DNA from: Theropithecus gelada
Lineage: Eukaryota; Chordata; Mammalia; Primates; Cercopithecidae
DNA: 64,000 nt
Direction of reading: 5' to 3'
NCBI RefSeq assembly: GCF_003255815.1
Contig: NC_037668.1
Location: forward strand, 15,442,771-15,506,770
A program made the translations under genes and the position numbers. Under the pieces are notes generated by a model that saw only the letters and a program-made list of their open reading frames with translations, made no database searches and was not told where the DNA came from. Shown piece after piece: positions 22,796 through 35,353 of this stretch; the stretch's first letter is position 1, and each line of letters begins with the position of its first letter.

Positions 22796-24017
22796 TTTCT
22801 TGGAAGTGGGATGCTGCCCTCACTAAAACCTGAAACAAGTGGCATTGATCTTAGGACCCAGCAGCAGACAGCCTAGAAGGGCAGCAAGGAGACTGTTACA
22901 GAGTCTGGATGAACAGGGAGAAAACTGCTCTCAGAGACGGGAGAAAGACCACCCGTGTTATATGGTGGTAGAATCATTCACAAAACTGTCACCTGTGGTG
23001 TCTTGGGAGCTAGAAAATATACCTAATAAATTTGTTGGAGGTAGCTAAAGAGACTTCCAGGCAGAATGTTAGAAGTAGCAACAGGCTTTTCTTAGCTGTG
23101 ATTGATAAGGTATTGCAGGAAAGAGGAACTGAAAAAGGAACTTTTCAGTTTGCAAGCAGAATTTGACGGAAAGATAATAGAACCCAGAACAGTCTCCAGC
23201 AAGAAAAACTTTCACCGGTGGTAATTTATGAGAATGAGCTAATGGCAGGGACCACCTGGCCAGTGAAACGATTCAGGCCTTTGAAAAGTACAGAGGTAAA
23301 TTATACCCCATAAGGATGTGCAATTACAGTGTGTCCATTTTTAACATTAAAATTAAAACACACCAAAAATGCACAGGAGAACAAAGCACACAATGACAAA
23401 GGAATTGGCTGTTACTCAGCTGCACTGGTATCGTACAGAGAGAAGGAAAGGCCGTTAGCAAACAACTGAAACTAAGTGTGAGGGCCAGGGGCTTCTTTGG
23501 TAGCAAAGGGATCGCCTGCAATGGAAGAACAGTAAAAGATAGAACTCAGAAACTGATAGCAACCAGGAGCTTCAAAAACTAACACCCCACTGAGGCTGAG
23601 GCAGGTAGCTAGAACCCTTAGCCAAGGTAGATCCGCCCTGTCAAGATCAAGGCCCTGGCTGAAAAAACTTGGGCTAGGATTCCAACACACAGAATGGGGA
23701 CATCTGGTACGTTGGATGGTGGAGATCCCTGAAAATTTTGGTTCCCAGAATCCTCTGACCCCACATACCCTGCTAAGAGGACCCACCCCTCTCTGTTAAG
23801 AGCCAGCACCACCTGCTGCCCAGGAAAGGCAACGCAGAGATCTCTCCCTGAAACATAACAGGAGTGTCCCTCCAGATCGGCCCCAACTCCTCTTCTGGCT
23901 GCCAGAATAACTGAGCATAAGTCACAACGTAATTCAGAGCCAAGAACGTGCTGGGCCTTACAAGGAAGAAAGGAACTAAACCCAGCATGTAGGAGCAGGA
24001 GCAGGGGAGGTGCCTAT
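22796..24017 (+). repeat. Possible MaLR/ERVL internal sequence
   Basis: Directly after the LTR the sequence reads ttggaagtgggatgctgcc, as MaLR internal regions do. No open frame longer than about 100 codons survives. Extent and family are inferred. Confidence 0.45.
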
Positions 24018-24027
24018 GGACCTAGAA

Positions 24028-24364
24028 TTTTTTTTGTTTGTTTTTTGTTTGTTTTTTTGTTTGTTTTTTGTTTGTTTTTTTTGATATGGAGTCTTGTTCT
24101 GTCCCCCAGGCTGGAGTGCAGTGGCACTATCTCTGCTCACTGCAACCTCTGCCTCCTGGATTTAAGTGATTCTCCTGCCTCAGCCTCCCCAGTAGCTGGG
24201 ATTACAGGCAACACTCCACCACGCCCAGCTAATTTTTTGTATTTTTAGAGGAGATGGGGTTTCACCATGTTAGCCAGTATGGTGTCAATTTCCTGACCTC
24301 GTGATCAGACCACCTCAGCCTCCCAAAGTGCTGGGATTACAGGTGTGAGCCACCACTCCCCACC
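24028..24364 (-). repeat. Alu with long (TTTG)n tail
   Basis: Reverse Alu. Its left target-site copy GGACCTAGA is at 24018-24026; the matching copy lies only after the next Alu, at 24670. Confidence 0.92.
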
Positions 24365-24368
24365 TGTT

Positions 24369-24669
24369 GTTTTTTTTTTTTTTTTTTGACAGTCTCCCTC
24401 GCTCTGTCACCCAGGCTGGAGTGCAGTGGCACAATATTGGCTCACTGCAACCTCCACCTCCCGAGTTCAAGCGATTCTCCTGCCCCAGCCTCCCGAGTAG
24501 CTGGGATTACAGGCACCTGTCACCACGCCTGGCTAATTTTTGTATTTTTAGTAGAGACGGGGTTTCACCATGTTGACCAGGCTGGTCTCGAACTCCTGAC
24601 CTCAAGTGATCCACCTGCCTCATCCTCCCAAAGTGTTAGGATTCCAGGCGTGAGCCACTGTGCCCAGCC
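24369..24669 (-). repeat. Alu, tandem with the preceding one
   Basis: Second reverse Alu in the same orientation, followed by GGACCTAGA (24670-24678). Confidence 0.92.
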
Positions 24670-24679
24670 GGACCTAGAG

Positions 24680-25241
24680 TTTTGAGAATATCAGAATAGA
24701 AACCTGGATAAGAAAGTTTATTAATTTGGGGGCACTTTCTTGGGATACAGGATTTACACTCCAGCAAGGACCCCACAAAATAGTTCAGATATATGAATAT
24801 TAGTGTGCTCCTAAAAGCCTTGAAAAAGTAATAACCCATGCAGCACAATTGAAATGCTTGAATTTCAATGTTTCCTCCACATCAGCAGTGGAGGAAGAAA
24901 TTTGAAAGTTTAGGAAAGTAGATGTGTTGGAATGTATTATTTGAGGTCTAAAGACTCACCATGGGATTATGTTCCATGGAAGACACACATCCTTTACTGA
25001 GGCATTGGTGAGGGTGGTACCAGCATCAATAAACAAAATGGGAGATGTACAGACAGTGGGGCCTCCCCTCCGTAGGCCAGGGATGAAGATAGGAGAGGTC
25101 ATAACAAAGCTGAGATTATTGATAGCAATGGAAATAACCAATCCCCTCCCCAGTGCCAAGCAATAAAGGCCAGGTGGCAACAATAGAAGCCAGGAGGTCA
25201 CAATTCTCTTAATGACCAGCAAAGTCAAAGAGCTGGTCAAG
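24680..25241. other. Unassigned sequence, possibly ERV-derived
   Basis: No gene. Its position between MaLR-like and pol-like pieces suggests retroviral leftovers, but I cannot name it. Confidence 0.3.
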
Positions 25242-25560
25242 ACCAGGTGCGGTTCATGCCTGTAATCCCAGTGCAAGGTGGGAGGATCACCTAAGGCCAG
25301 GGATTCATGACCAACCTGGGCAACATAGTAAGACCTGTCTCTAAAAAAAAAAAAAAAAAAAAATTTTTTTTTAATTAGCCAGGCATAGTTGCATGTGCCT
25401 GTAGTTCCAGCTACGTAGGAGGCTGAGGTGGGAGGATCTCTTGAGCCCAGGGGTTGGAGGCTGCAGTGAGCCTCCTAGGCTGGTGCCATTGCACTCCATC
25501 CTTGTGACAGAGTGAGACCTTGTCTCAATAAATAAATAAATCAGTCAGTCAGTCAGTCAA
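25242..25560 (+). repeat. Alu (old, J-like) with (AATA)n(GTCA)n tail
   Basis: Forward diverged Alu with an A20/T10 junction in the linker. The tail evolved into AATA and CAGT repeats. Confidence 0.88.
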
Positions 25561-25669
25561 GGGGAAATTAAGTTGATTACTAGAACATGATATCCCTAGG
25601 GATAAAATTAACAGCCAACAAGGGCAAATCAAACAAATGCAAGAATAGGCTGAGCACAGTTGCCCCCGT

Positions 25670-26510
25670 AAAAAGTCTTGAAGTAGAGAAATTGGAAGCC
25701 TTGTGCAGTATTGGTGGAAATGTAAAATGGTGAGCTGCTGTGGAAAACAGTCTGAGTGTTCCCAAAAACTTAAAAATGGAATTACCATATGATCCAGCAA
25801 TCCCACTTCAAAAGTATTGAAAGCAGGGTCTTGAGATATTTGCACACCCATGTTCACAGCAGCGTTATTCACAACAGCCAACAGGTGGAAGCAACGCAAG
25901 TGTCCATTGATGGATGAAAGAATAAATAAAATGGGAAATGTACATTATTCAGCCTTAAAAAGGAAGGAAGTCCTGTCACATACTACAACATGAGCCTTGA
26001 GGATATTATGCTAACTGAAACACACCAGTCACAAAAAGACAAAAATACTGCATGATTTTATTTATATGAGACATCTAAAGCAGTCGGATTCATAGGAACA
26101 GAAAGTAGGATGGTGGTTGCCAGAAGCCAGGGGCAGGGAGAAATTTGGAGTTGTTGTTTAATGGGTATGGGGTGTCAGTGTTGCAAGATGAGCAGCTCTA
26201 GAGCTCAGCTGCACAACACTGTGAATATACTTAAAACTGTGGAACTGTACACTTACAAATTGGTAAGGATCAATGTTGTTTTGTGTGTGGTTTTCTTCTT
26301 TTTTGGGGACGGGGTCTCACCCTGTTGCCCAGGCTGGAGTGCAGTGGCACTGTCTCTGCTCACCACAACCTTGACCTCCTGGGTTCAAGTGATCCTCCCA
26401 CCTCAGCCTCCCAAGTAGCTAGGACTACAAACATGCACACCCAGTTAAAAATGTTATGTTTTTATCACAATTTAAAATAAAATATATGTTTTAAGAACAC
26501 TGAAAAAAAG
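25670..26510 (+). repeat. L1 3' end (old L1M type)
   Basis: It shows typical late ORF2 and 3' UTR text: accatatgatccagcaatcc, ttcacaacagccaacaggtg, aacatgagccttgag. It ends in an A-rich tail near 26500 and is interrupted by a partial Alu at about 26290-26445. Confidence 0.88.
26290..26445 (-). repeat. Alu, partial, inside the L1
   Basis: Reverse right-monomer half. The L1 tail resumes at about 26446 (aaaatgttatg). Confidence 0.8.
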
Positions 26511-26559
26511 TAATGATTCCTTCTCATTTCCTAGACCTGCAACATTTTTCAGACCTGAA

Positions 26560-28690
26560 ATGGAAAATGTGGCAGAGTCCCCAAGAGGAAGGTCCCTGCA
26601 ACATCACAGCAAGTGTGCACTGTAATAATTCCACCAGTCCTGGCTGACTGTCACCTGGGAGAGGAGGAATATCCAGACATGTTGAAGACTACTAGACACA
26701 GGGCCTGAATGGCACTGATATTCAAAGACCCGAAATGTCATAATGGCCCCTGTTACAATGATGGGCTATAGGTCAGGTAAAATGGGGATTCTGGCTGATG
26801 TCCAGCTTCGAGTGGGTCCACCAGGGCTCTGGCCACACCTGGTGGTCATTGCCCCAGTCCCTGAATGTATAACTGGGATTGGTATATTCAGCAGTTGGGG
26901 AAGCCCCCATGTGGGGCCCCTGCTTTATGCTATTAGAGCTATCATGGTGGGGAAGGTCAGTGGAAGCCTCTGAAATTGTGTCCCTCTCCCCTTCACCCAG
27001 CCAAGATAGCAAATACAAAATAATATCTCATGCCAGATGGAAGATAGAGATCATTGCCACCCTTAAGTACCTCAAGGATGCAAGGATCGTGGTCTGTATC
27101 ATACCTCTGTTTAATTCACCAGCCTGGCCCCTGCAGAAAACACATGGATCCTTGGAAATAACCCTAGACGATTCCCAGCTCAGCTCAAGCCTCGAGTGAT
27201 CATGCTGGGTGTGGTATCATAGCTAGAATATATAAATATGGCTTCAAGTACATGACATTTGGCCATTGATTTGGCAAATTCACTCTTCTTTATCTCGATC
27301 AGGAAAGAGAATCAGAAACAGCATTCACATGGACTGGATGACAATATTCATTTAGATTCCCCCCACCCCTAGGGTTGTTGTTAACTCTCCCAGTCTATGT
27401 CATGATACATTCAGAAAAGATCTAGATCATCTGGACTTCCCACAGAATATCACAATGCTCCATTCATCAATGACATTAGGCTAATTTTGGAGAATAGCAA
27501 GAGGTGGCTGGCACCTGAAAGCCTCGGGAAGACACTTGCAGTCTAGAAAATGAGACATAAACTCTCTGAAGATTCCAGGACTTGCCCCTTCCATAAAGTT
27601 TTTTGGAATCCAGTGGTCAAGGGCATACTAGGTCATTGCCTATGAAACAAAAGACAAAATGCTGCATTTTGCATGCACAAAGAAGGAACTACAATGCCTG
27701 AAGGGTGGCCGGGCGCGGTGGCTCAAGCCTGTAATCCCAGCACTTTGGGAGGCCAAGACGGGCGGATCACGAGGTCAGGAGATCGAGACCATCCTGGCTA
27801 ACACGGTGAAACCCCATCTCTACTAAAAAAATATACAAAAAACTAGCCGGGCGAGGTGGCGGGCGCCTGTAGTCCCAGCTACTTGGGAGGCTGAGGCAGG
27901 AGAATGGCGTAAACCCGGGAGGCGGAGCTTGCAGTGAGCTGAGATCCGGCCACGGCACTCCAGCCTGGGCGACAGAGTGAGACTCCGTCTCAAAAAAAAA
28001 AAAAAAATACAATGCCTGCAGGGTTCTGGCGGCAAACATATTCCACGCCTGGGAATACTGCTCCAGCCTGTATTCTAGAGGGGGGTGAAGCTCTGTTTGA
28101 GCCTGGGGCAGGGATATGGAGCCTGATCAACAAAAGGAGCTAGAACTGCTCTTGGACAATAAGGCAGGAAGGAATATGTGTGAAACTCAGGTGAGCCACT
28201 TGGACACCTCTTGGTACTCTTCATGCCCAGTGGTAACCTGAATGGCAAGTGCAGCCCAGCCTGTGAAGGGTGAAGTGATCAGGGACTCAGAGCCTCTGAG
28301 GAATCAGGGTTGTGCTACACCGCTTGGTAAGCTATCAAGACCAGCAGAAATGACAGTGGTGTCATCTCTAGCAGAGAGGGAGAGTGGAATTTAGAATGGA
28401 TAATGGAGGAGGGAAATGATGTTACCTATTGCAAGACCAACTGCAGCAACAGCCTGTGGTTATCCCACTGACCTCCCTTATCTAAGTCCCTTCAAGAAAA
28501 GAGCCCACTGAAACCCCGGAAGAGCTACCCCTCGACGTATGTGGAAATGTAGATCCACATGGTACAAAAGGAAGACTGTGGTAGCCATGAAGGTGCCTCA
28601 CCTGGATTTGTCTTCAAGAAAGAACTTGCTGCACAACTGCAAGGAGGACAGTTAGCTGTCAGCCCCAGCTGTTAGTGCTGAGGAATCTGT
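26560..28690 (+). pseudogene. Endogenous retrovirus pol remnant (ERVL-like)
   Basis: This is a decayed retroviral pol in forward orientation, broken by stops and frameshifts in every frame. Recognisable pieces are a protease-end/RT-start segment (PECITGIGIFSSW near 26858), the RT entry segment (IPLFNSPAWPLQK near 27100) and, in another frame, FINDIRLI near 27464, at the place of the RT catalytic YxDD box. One of its two aspartates reads as Asn. A young AluY (27707-28007) splits it. Neighbouring MaLR-like DNA and the sequence type suggest class III (ERVL). It cannot encode a working enzyme. Confidence 0.7.
27707..28007 (+). repeat. AluY, young Old World monkey type
   Basis: It is inserted in the ERV pol. 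The target duplication TACAATGCCTG(A/C)AGGGT flanks it (27690 and 28008). Confidence 0.96.
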
Positions 28691-28995
28691 CTCAGTTTTC
28701 CAACCAAGGCACACTCCTCTCATCAGGCCCTGGCCAGTGACTGAACAGAGTAGAGGGGCTCTTAGGGCCTGGACATTTCTGCCTTATGCGAACCCCTCTA
28801 ATGAAACACATTTGCTCTGGAGTTCCCCAATATGTTGCCCAAGATTCTATCTGCATTTCAGTCTGAGGCTCTCCTTGCTGAACCCTGCTTCCTGTCCCCT
28901 CTCATAGGCACTCCCTTTTAGGCCTCTTACACTCCTCATTCAGCATCTGCCTCCCAGAGGAGGCAGCTGACAAACCTTTCTTCCCCTTGCCTACC
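28690..28995 (+). repeat. Possible LTR at the end of the ERV remnant
   Basis: An LTR-like text (ccctgcttcctgtcccctct, cctcccagaggaggcag) follows the pol remnant. Boundaries and family are unassigned. Confidence 0.4.
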
Positions 28996-29166
28996 CCATC
29001 CCCAACATCTGGAGTCCATCAGCAAGGCTTTTTGGTTCTACCTTAAAGCATAGCTGGAAGATGACCATTTCTCCATCTCTCCTCAGCCAGCTCCTTCCCT
29101 ACATAGTCTCCTGGTGAGGTCTCCCTGCCTCCCCTCATTCCCGTTCAGCAGCTGGAGTGTATTCTT

Positions 29167-29477
29167 GTATGTGTGGGTGTTTTTGTTTTTGTTTTGTGTG
29201 TGTGACAGAGTTTTGCTCTTGTTGCCCAGGCTGGAGTGCAATGGCTCACCGCTACCTCCGCCTCCTAGGTTCAAGCGATTGTCCTGCCTCAGCCTCCCAA
29301 GTAGCTGGGATTACAGGTATATGTGCCACCACGCCCAGCTAATTTTGTATTTTTTTTTAGTAGAGACGAGGTTTCTCCATGTTGGTCAGGCTGGTCTCGA
29401 ACTCCCGACCTCAGGTGATCCGCCCACCTTCACCTCCCAAAGTGCTGGGATTACAGGCGTGAGTCACTGCGCCCAGC
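29167..29477 (-). repeat. Alu
   Basis: Reverse Alu flanked by ctggagtgtattctt / ctggagtgtcttctt. Confidence 0.93.
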
Positions 29478-29489
29478 CTGGAGTGTCTT

Positions 29490-30250
29490 CTTAAAGCAGT
29501 TCATCTCACTTGCCTACTTAAAACTACCCTAACTTCATGTCACTCTTAAAAATCCAAATATTTTCTCTGGCGAATAAGGCCCTTCTCTGCCAAACACAGT
29601 GGCTCATGCCTGTAATCCCAGCACTTTGGGAGGCTGAGGCGAGCAGATAAGCTTGATCCCAGGAACTTGCCCCACCCCTGGGCAACATGACAAAACCCCA
29701 TCTCTACTAAAAATACAAATAAATAGCCAGTCATGGTGGCGCACACCTATTGTCCCAGCTACTTGGGAGGCTGAGGTGGGAGGATCACTTGAGCTGGGGA
29801 GGTCGAGGATGCAGTGAATCGAGATTGTCCCACTGCACTCCAGCCTGTGCGACAGAGTGAGACCTTGTCTCAAAAAAGAAAAAGAAAAAAAAAAAGGACC
29901 CTTCTTCTTCTGACTCATGCATATCTCCAACCTTATCCCCAGGCCAGACACACAGATCTCTTCTCTGTTCTGTACATACACCAAGCTCTTTCCCACCTCA
30001 GGGCCTTTGCCTTTGCTATTCCTTCTGCCTAAATACCCTTGTTCTCTTTTCTAACTTCTTTATTCAAACATCAGTTCTTAGGAGCCTTCTCTGGCCACTC
30101 TGTCTTGAGAGGCACCCCTTCCAACAGAATTGTTACCTTATCATTCTGCTTCCCACACAACAATGACCACAGTCTGATTATTCTCCTCAGTTGCCTCTTT
30201 ATTTTCTCTCTCCCTCAGTAGAATAGAAGCCCCCACAGAGCAGGGCCCTG
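29490..30250 (+). repeat. L2 3' part
   Basis: L2-like text (tcttctctgttctgtacata, cacctcagggcctttgcc, ttctgcctaaatacccttg), split by an Alu at 29589-29895. Confidence 0.75.
29589..29895 (+). repeat. Alu
   Basis: Forward Alu inside the L2. Flanks are aaggcccttct / aaggacccttct. Confidence 0.93.
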
Positions 30251-30399
30251 ACTTATCTCCCCAACACCTAAATTCAATCTTTATTTGTGTAATGAATGAT
30301 TGAAGAAAGCCTTACCTAACACATGTACCTCACCACATTATCTCCACCATTTAGTTCCATTGTAATAAAAGTAATACCTTTTGATGGTCCTTTACAGTT

Positions 30400-30900
30400 T
30401 TAGATATCATGTTCTTGTTTGCTATCAATAGCTCTCTCACACATACACTATTTAATTTTTGATCTTCATAATTAACCCTGTGAAGAAAATAGGACAAGTA
30501 TGATCCCCGAATTAAGGATTAGAAAAATTGAAGCCGGCCAGGTGCGGTGGCTCACACCTGTAATCCCAGCACTTTGGGAGGCCGAGGCAGGTCAGGAGTT
30601 TGAGACCAGCCTGGCCAACATGGTGAAACTCCGTCTCCACTAAAATTACAAAAAAAAAAAAAAAAAAATTAGCCAGGCGTGGTGGCGGGCACCTATAACC
30701 CCAGCTACTCAGGAGGCTCAGGCAGGAGAATCGCTTGAACCCAGGGGGCGGAGGTTGCTGTGAGCTGAGATCGTGCCATTGCACTCCAGCCTGGGCAACA
30801 GAGCGAGAATCCGTCTTAAAAAAAAAAAAAAAAATGAAGCCGAGAGACGTAACCAAGCTAGAAAGTGTCAAAAGCGTCAAAATCTAAATCTAAAAGCAGG
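30400..30900 (+). repeat. MIR-like element, split by Alu
   Basis: The flanks read as one MIR-type sequence (ttaaccctgtgaagaaaata, aattaaggattag, then accaagctagaaagtg). Confidence 0.6.
30536..30833 (+). repeat. Alu
   Basis: Forward Alu. Flanks are aaaattgaagcc / aaaatgaagcc. Confidence 0.93.
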
Positions 30901-30929
30901 CTTTGGGAAACGCAGTGATGTCTGACCCC

Positions 30930-31560
30930 AACTACCTGGAGGCAGGCCAGACTTCAGGGGGTAAGGAACAGTCCTCTACCAGGCCACCCTCACTTCAGAC
31001 ACCAGTAGCCAGTTCAGGGTTTGGTTCCACTATCCCCGCAGGTTTGATAATTTGCTACAATGACTCACAGTACTCAGGGAAGCACTATACTTATGACAAA
31101 GTAATTAAACTTTTTTTGCAGCAAAAGGGTACACATCAGAACCAGCCAAGGGAAGAGATCCAGAGGGCAAAGTCTGGGAAGAGCCACACGGGAAACTTTG
31201 GACACCTTCTCCTGTGAAATTCCAGACATCACTGCCCCTCCCAGCTACGAGGTGTGACAGTGCTTGCGAGTGCTGCCACCAGGAAAGCTTGCCCAAGTCT
31301 TTGGTGTCCAGAGCCGTTGCTGGAGCTTGACCACATGCTGCCTGCATGACTGACCTTTGCTCTCCAGTCCCTATGGGGGCTGGAACTGATACGGCGTGTT
31401 TCAAAGCCCCCATTATAAATCACATCATTCAAGCATATGGTGGCCAAGCTCCTCAGGCAAACAATGACATTCCTATTGGGCAGGACATTCCAGGGGCCTA
31501 GAGATCATCTCCCAGTAGCCGAGGGCCACAGCCAGACCTCTCTGAGTAAAATCAATTCAC
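30930..31560 (-). repeat. Ancient LTR-like sequence
   Basis: It carries motifs common to mammalian LTRs: ataatttgctacaatgactc, acagtactcagggaagcac, agggcaaagtctgggaagag, tggtgtccagagccg. The same motif (aataatttgctagaacaac) recurs at 57708. Family not assigned, orientation uncertain. Confidence 0.55.
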
Positions 31561-32092
31561 TACACAGGGGAGTTGTACTCCTTTGCTTTTTTTTTAATTC
31601 AAGATCGAGTGCTCCAAACACACTGTTCTGTTTAATCTTTGCTCTCTTCTTTGACCTGTTTCTTCTTTTTCCGAGTTGGCTTCAGGTCACATGTTGCTCT
31701 GGAGAACTGAGAAGGGTGAGCAGACACCAATCATGACCCCAAACAGCAAGAGGACAGAAGTAAGTGAAGTCTTTATTATCAAGCAAGGAATATGCTGTTT
31801 ACAAAGGAAATTATTATAAATAATCATTTATATTAGTAGTAAGGAAAAGACCAAAGCAATGCCGGGCAGTGACGTCAAAGTAACATAATACTGAAATCTA
31901 CTTGACATTCTCTGATAATATACCACAACACTATAGCCTGTAATTTCCTACAGATTAATATGCCAAGAAGGTGCCAGTTACTTATTGAAATGTAAAATTC
32001 AGATGATTTCACTGGTGTGTGGAGGGAACTTATGCACATGGGTATATATACATGTGGCTACTTTCTCTCTTATTTTACAGAAGTCCATTGTG
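31561..32092. other. Intergenic, no feature seen
   Basis: AT-rich sequence without a recognisable gene or repeat. Confidence 0.5.
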
Positions 32093-32394
32093 GTTTTTTT
32101 GTTTGTTTGTTTGAGACGGAGTCTCGCTCTGTCACCCAAGCTGGAGTGCAGTGGCATGATCTCTGCTCACTGCAACCTCCACCTCCTGGGTTCAAGCGAT
32201 TCTCCTGCCTCAGCCTCCTAAGTAGCTGGGATTACAGGCACGCGCCAACACACGTGGCTAATTTTTTTGTATTTTTAGTAGAGATGGGGTTTCACCATGT
32301 TGGCCAGGCTGTTCTCAAACTCCTAACCTCATGATCCGCCTTCCTCGACCTCCCAAAGTACTGGGATTAAAGGCTTGAGCCACCATGCCGAGCC
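32093..32394 (-). repeat. Alu
   Basis: Full-length reverse Alu with a (TTTG)n tail. Confidence 0.93.
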
Positions 32395-32669
32395 TTCATA
32401 TTAACTCACAAGCTGTCATCACACTGTCATCAAAAACATTTATTAAGTCTCCAAATTGCAAAGTATGTTTTGTCTTTGTAACTTTGTTTATTTACCTTTC
32501 TCCCAACTAAATGGTGAGCAGTTTACACAGGTGCTCAACAAATGTATTTCAATGAATGTCTACAAGAGGTTAACTAATTTGAATTTTTAAAAACAAATTA
32601 CACAGCACAATAGAAGCATAATAAAAGTATAACAACAATAATGAACCTATAAGAAGGCATTGAAGTTGC

Positions 32670-32880
32670 TGCCGAGAAAGTCAGGTTCCCGTTCCAGTTC
32701 TGCTTCTTAGTTGTTTGACGTTGGGCAGGTCTCCATTCTAACATCTATTTCCTCATCTGAAAAATAGAATAACTCATGTTTGCTCTACTTACCCAGGAGA
32801 CTACTGTAAGAATCAAATGAGTCCATCAATTTTAAGGTGTTTTACAAACAATAAAGTATTTTGCTGATGTTATTATTTCT
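32670..32880 (+). repeat. MIR
   Basis: MIR core: ttccagttctgcttcttag, cctcatctgaaaaatagaat, agaatcaaatgag. Confidence 0.75.
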
Positions 32881-33180
32881 TTTTGTTGTTGTTGTTTTGA
32901 GACGGAGTCTCACTCTGTTGCCCAGGCTGGAGTGCAGTGGTGCCATCTCAGCTCACTGCAACCTCTGCCTCCCGGGCTGAAACAATTATCCTGCCTCAGC
33001 CTCCCAAGTATCTGGGACTACAGGCGCCCACCACCACACCGAGCTAATTTTTGTGTTTTTAGTAGAGACAGGGTTTCGCCATGTTGTCCAGACTGGCCTC
33101 GAACTCCTGGCCTCAGGTGATCCACCTGCCTCGGCCTCCCAAAGTGCTGAGATTACAGGTGTGAGCCACCGCGCCCGGCC
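32881..33180 (-). repeat. Alu
   Basis: Full-length reverse Alu with (TTG)n in its tail. Confidence 0.94.
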
Positions 33181-33282
33181 TGCTATTGTTATTTCAACAG
33201 AAAAATTATTTTAGAAGTGGCATGCATTTTACTAGGATGCAAAACATGATTGGGGAAATAGACTCAAGAATTCCAAACCTGC

Positions 33283-33594
33283 GGCCGGGCGCGGTGGCTC
33301 AAGCCTGTAATCCCAGCACTTTGGGAGGCCGAGACGGGCGGATCGCGAGGTCAAGAGATCGAGACCATCCTGGCTAACATGGTGAAACCCCGTCTCTACT
33401 AAAAAAATACAAAAAAACTAGCCGGGCGAGGTGGCGGGCGCCTGTAGTCCCAGCTACTCGGGAGGCTGAGGCAGGAGAATGGCGTGAACCCGGGAGGCGG
33501 AGCTTGCAGTGAGCTGAGATCCGGCCACTGCACTCCAGCCCAGGCGACAGAGCGAGACTCCGTCTCAAAAAAAAAAAAAAAAAAAAAAAAAAAA
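33283..33594 (+). repeat. AluY, young Old World monkey type
   Basis: Near-consensus AluY with an A tail of about 28. AAGAATTCCAAACCT is duplicated on both sides. Confidence 0.97.
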
Positions 33595-33713
33595 GAATTC
33601 CAAACCTAGGCAGATTGAGGTCAGGGAAGCTACCTCTCATCTCTTTAGTCTTGAAGTAGTCTAGAAGTAATCTACTCCTGGTCTCTGCTGTTTATTATTT
33701 GAGCCTCAGTTTC

Positions 33714-34009
33714 TTTTTTTTTTTTTTTTGAGACGAGTCTTACTCCGTTGCCCAGGCGAGAGTGCAATGGCACGATCTTAGCTTACTGCAACCTCTACTT
33801 CCCAGGTTGAAGTGATTTTCCTGCCTCAGCCTCCTGAGTAGCTGGGATTACAGGCACCTGCCACCATGCCCAGCTCATTTTTGTATTTTTACTAGAGACG
33901 GGGTTTCACCGTGTTGGCCAGGCTGGTCTTGAACTTCTGACCTCAGGTGATCCACCCATCTCAGCCTCCCAAAGTGCTGGGATTACAGGCATGAGACATG
34001 GCACCTGGA
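33714..34009 (-). repeat. Alu
   Basis: Reverse Alu, first of a same-strand pair. Confidence 0.93.
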
Positions 34010-34010
34010 T

Positions 34011-34304
34011 CTTTTTTTTTTTTTTTTGAGACAAGGTCTCTCACTCTTGCCCAGGCTGGAGTGCAGTGGTGTGCAGCTCACTGCAATCTCCGCCTCCTGG
34101 GCTCAAGGAATTCTCCTGCCTCAGCCTCATGAGTAACTGGGACTACATGCATGCACCACCACACCTGACTAACTTTCATATTTTTGGTAGAGACGGGGTT
34201 TCACATGTTGGTCAGGCTGGCCTTGAACTCCTGACCTCAAGTGATCCTCCTGCCTTGGCCTCCCAAAATGCTGGGAATACAGGTATGAGTCACCGTGCCT
34301 GGCC
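34011..34304 (-). repeat. Alu
   Basis: Second of the pair. The shared outer flanks (cctcagtttctttt / cctcattttcttta) suggest insertion into the first one's tail. Confidence 0.93.
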
Positions 34305-34884
34305 CTCATTTTCTTTATATCATTCTCTCTGAGCCTCATTTATGTTATCTGTAACATGGTGATAAAATGTGCCTTGCCACAGAAGGTTTGCTAGGGGGTT
34401 CAAATTAGATGATTGTTGCTAAGGTCTCTTTAACAGCTATAAAGTACTATACAAATGTAAAGAAATTTTGTATGAATTCCCTGAAGGCGATGAACTTTCA
34501 GATATAGTTTCAGTAAAGCACAAAGGCTGAGAGTATGGGAGGTTAACATTGGCAGTCACATCCCAGGAAAGAATAGAACATTTTGGTATCTATTATCTTG
34601 GGTTGGATTACACATTGCCTTAGAAACTCCATTCTGACAAGGCCTTGCAAAAAAGTAAAATGAAACATAGGCCCTTTCACATACATTGACTCAATAAATC
34701 TTCCCAACACTGTGCCAAGTGGGAATTACGATGCCCATTTGACTGATGGGGAACTGAAGCTTGGAGATGTTGAAACTTACCCAAAATTATGCAACTGGCA
34801 AATGGCTGCATAATCTTGGGTAAAACTAATTTCTCCAGCTCCAGCAGAAAAGTTAAGAGCATGCTTACATGAAAAGGAAGAGCT
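34305..34884. other. Intergenic, no feature seen
   Basis: Possibly contains a very old MIR near 34720-34830 (gatgcccatttgactgatgg, ggggaactgaagcttg); too weak to call. Confidence 0.4.
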
Positions 34885-35188
34885 GGCCAGGCGCGGTGGC
34901 TCACGCCTGTGATCCCAACACTTTGGGAGGCTGAGGCGAGTGGATCACCTGAAGTTGGGAGCTTAAGACCAGCCTGACCAACATGGAGAAAACCCATCTC
35001 TACTAAAAATGTAAAAAAATAAAATAAAATAAATTATCCAGGCGTGGTGGCGCATGCCTGTAACTCAGAAGGCTGAGGCAGGAGAGTCATTTGAACCCGG
35101 GAGGCGGAGGTTGCAGTGAGCCGAGATCACATCGTTGCACTCCAGCCTGGGCAACAAGAATGAAACTCCGTCTCAAAAAAAAAGAAAA
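34885..35188 (+). repeat. Alu
   Basis: Forward Alu flanked by AAAAGGAAGAGCT on both sides. Confidence 0.95.
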
Positions 35189-35322
35189 GAAAAGGAAGAG
35201 CTAGTCGGGGGTGGCCTTAAACAAATGGCCCATTTCTCATTCCTCCCTGACACAACTTTCTACTCAAGCCAGCAAACCTCTTCTTTTATTTCACAAATAC
35301 TTCACAAATACGTCTTTTCTCT

Positions 35323-35324
<2 letters not shown>

Positions 35325-35353
<29 letters not shown>

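Noticed and set aside
30903..31217. 104-codon open frame starting at 30903
   Set aside because: It falls in LTR-like DNA whose motifs recur at 57.7 kb, and has no protein similarity that I recognise.
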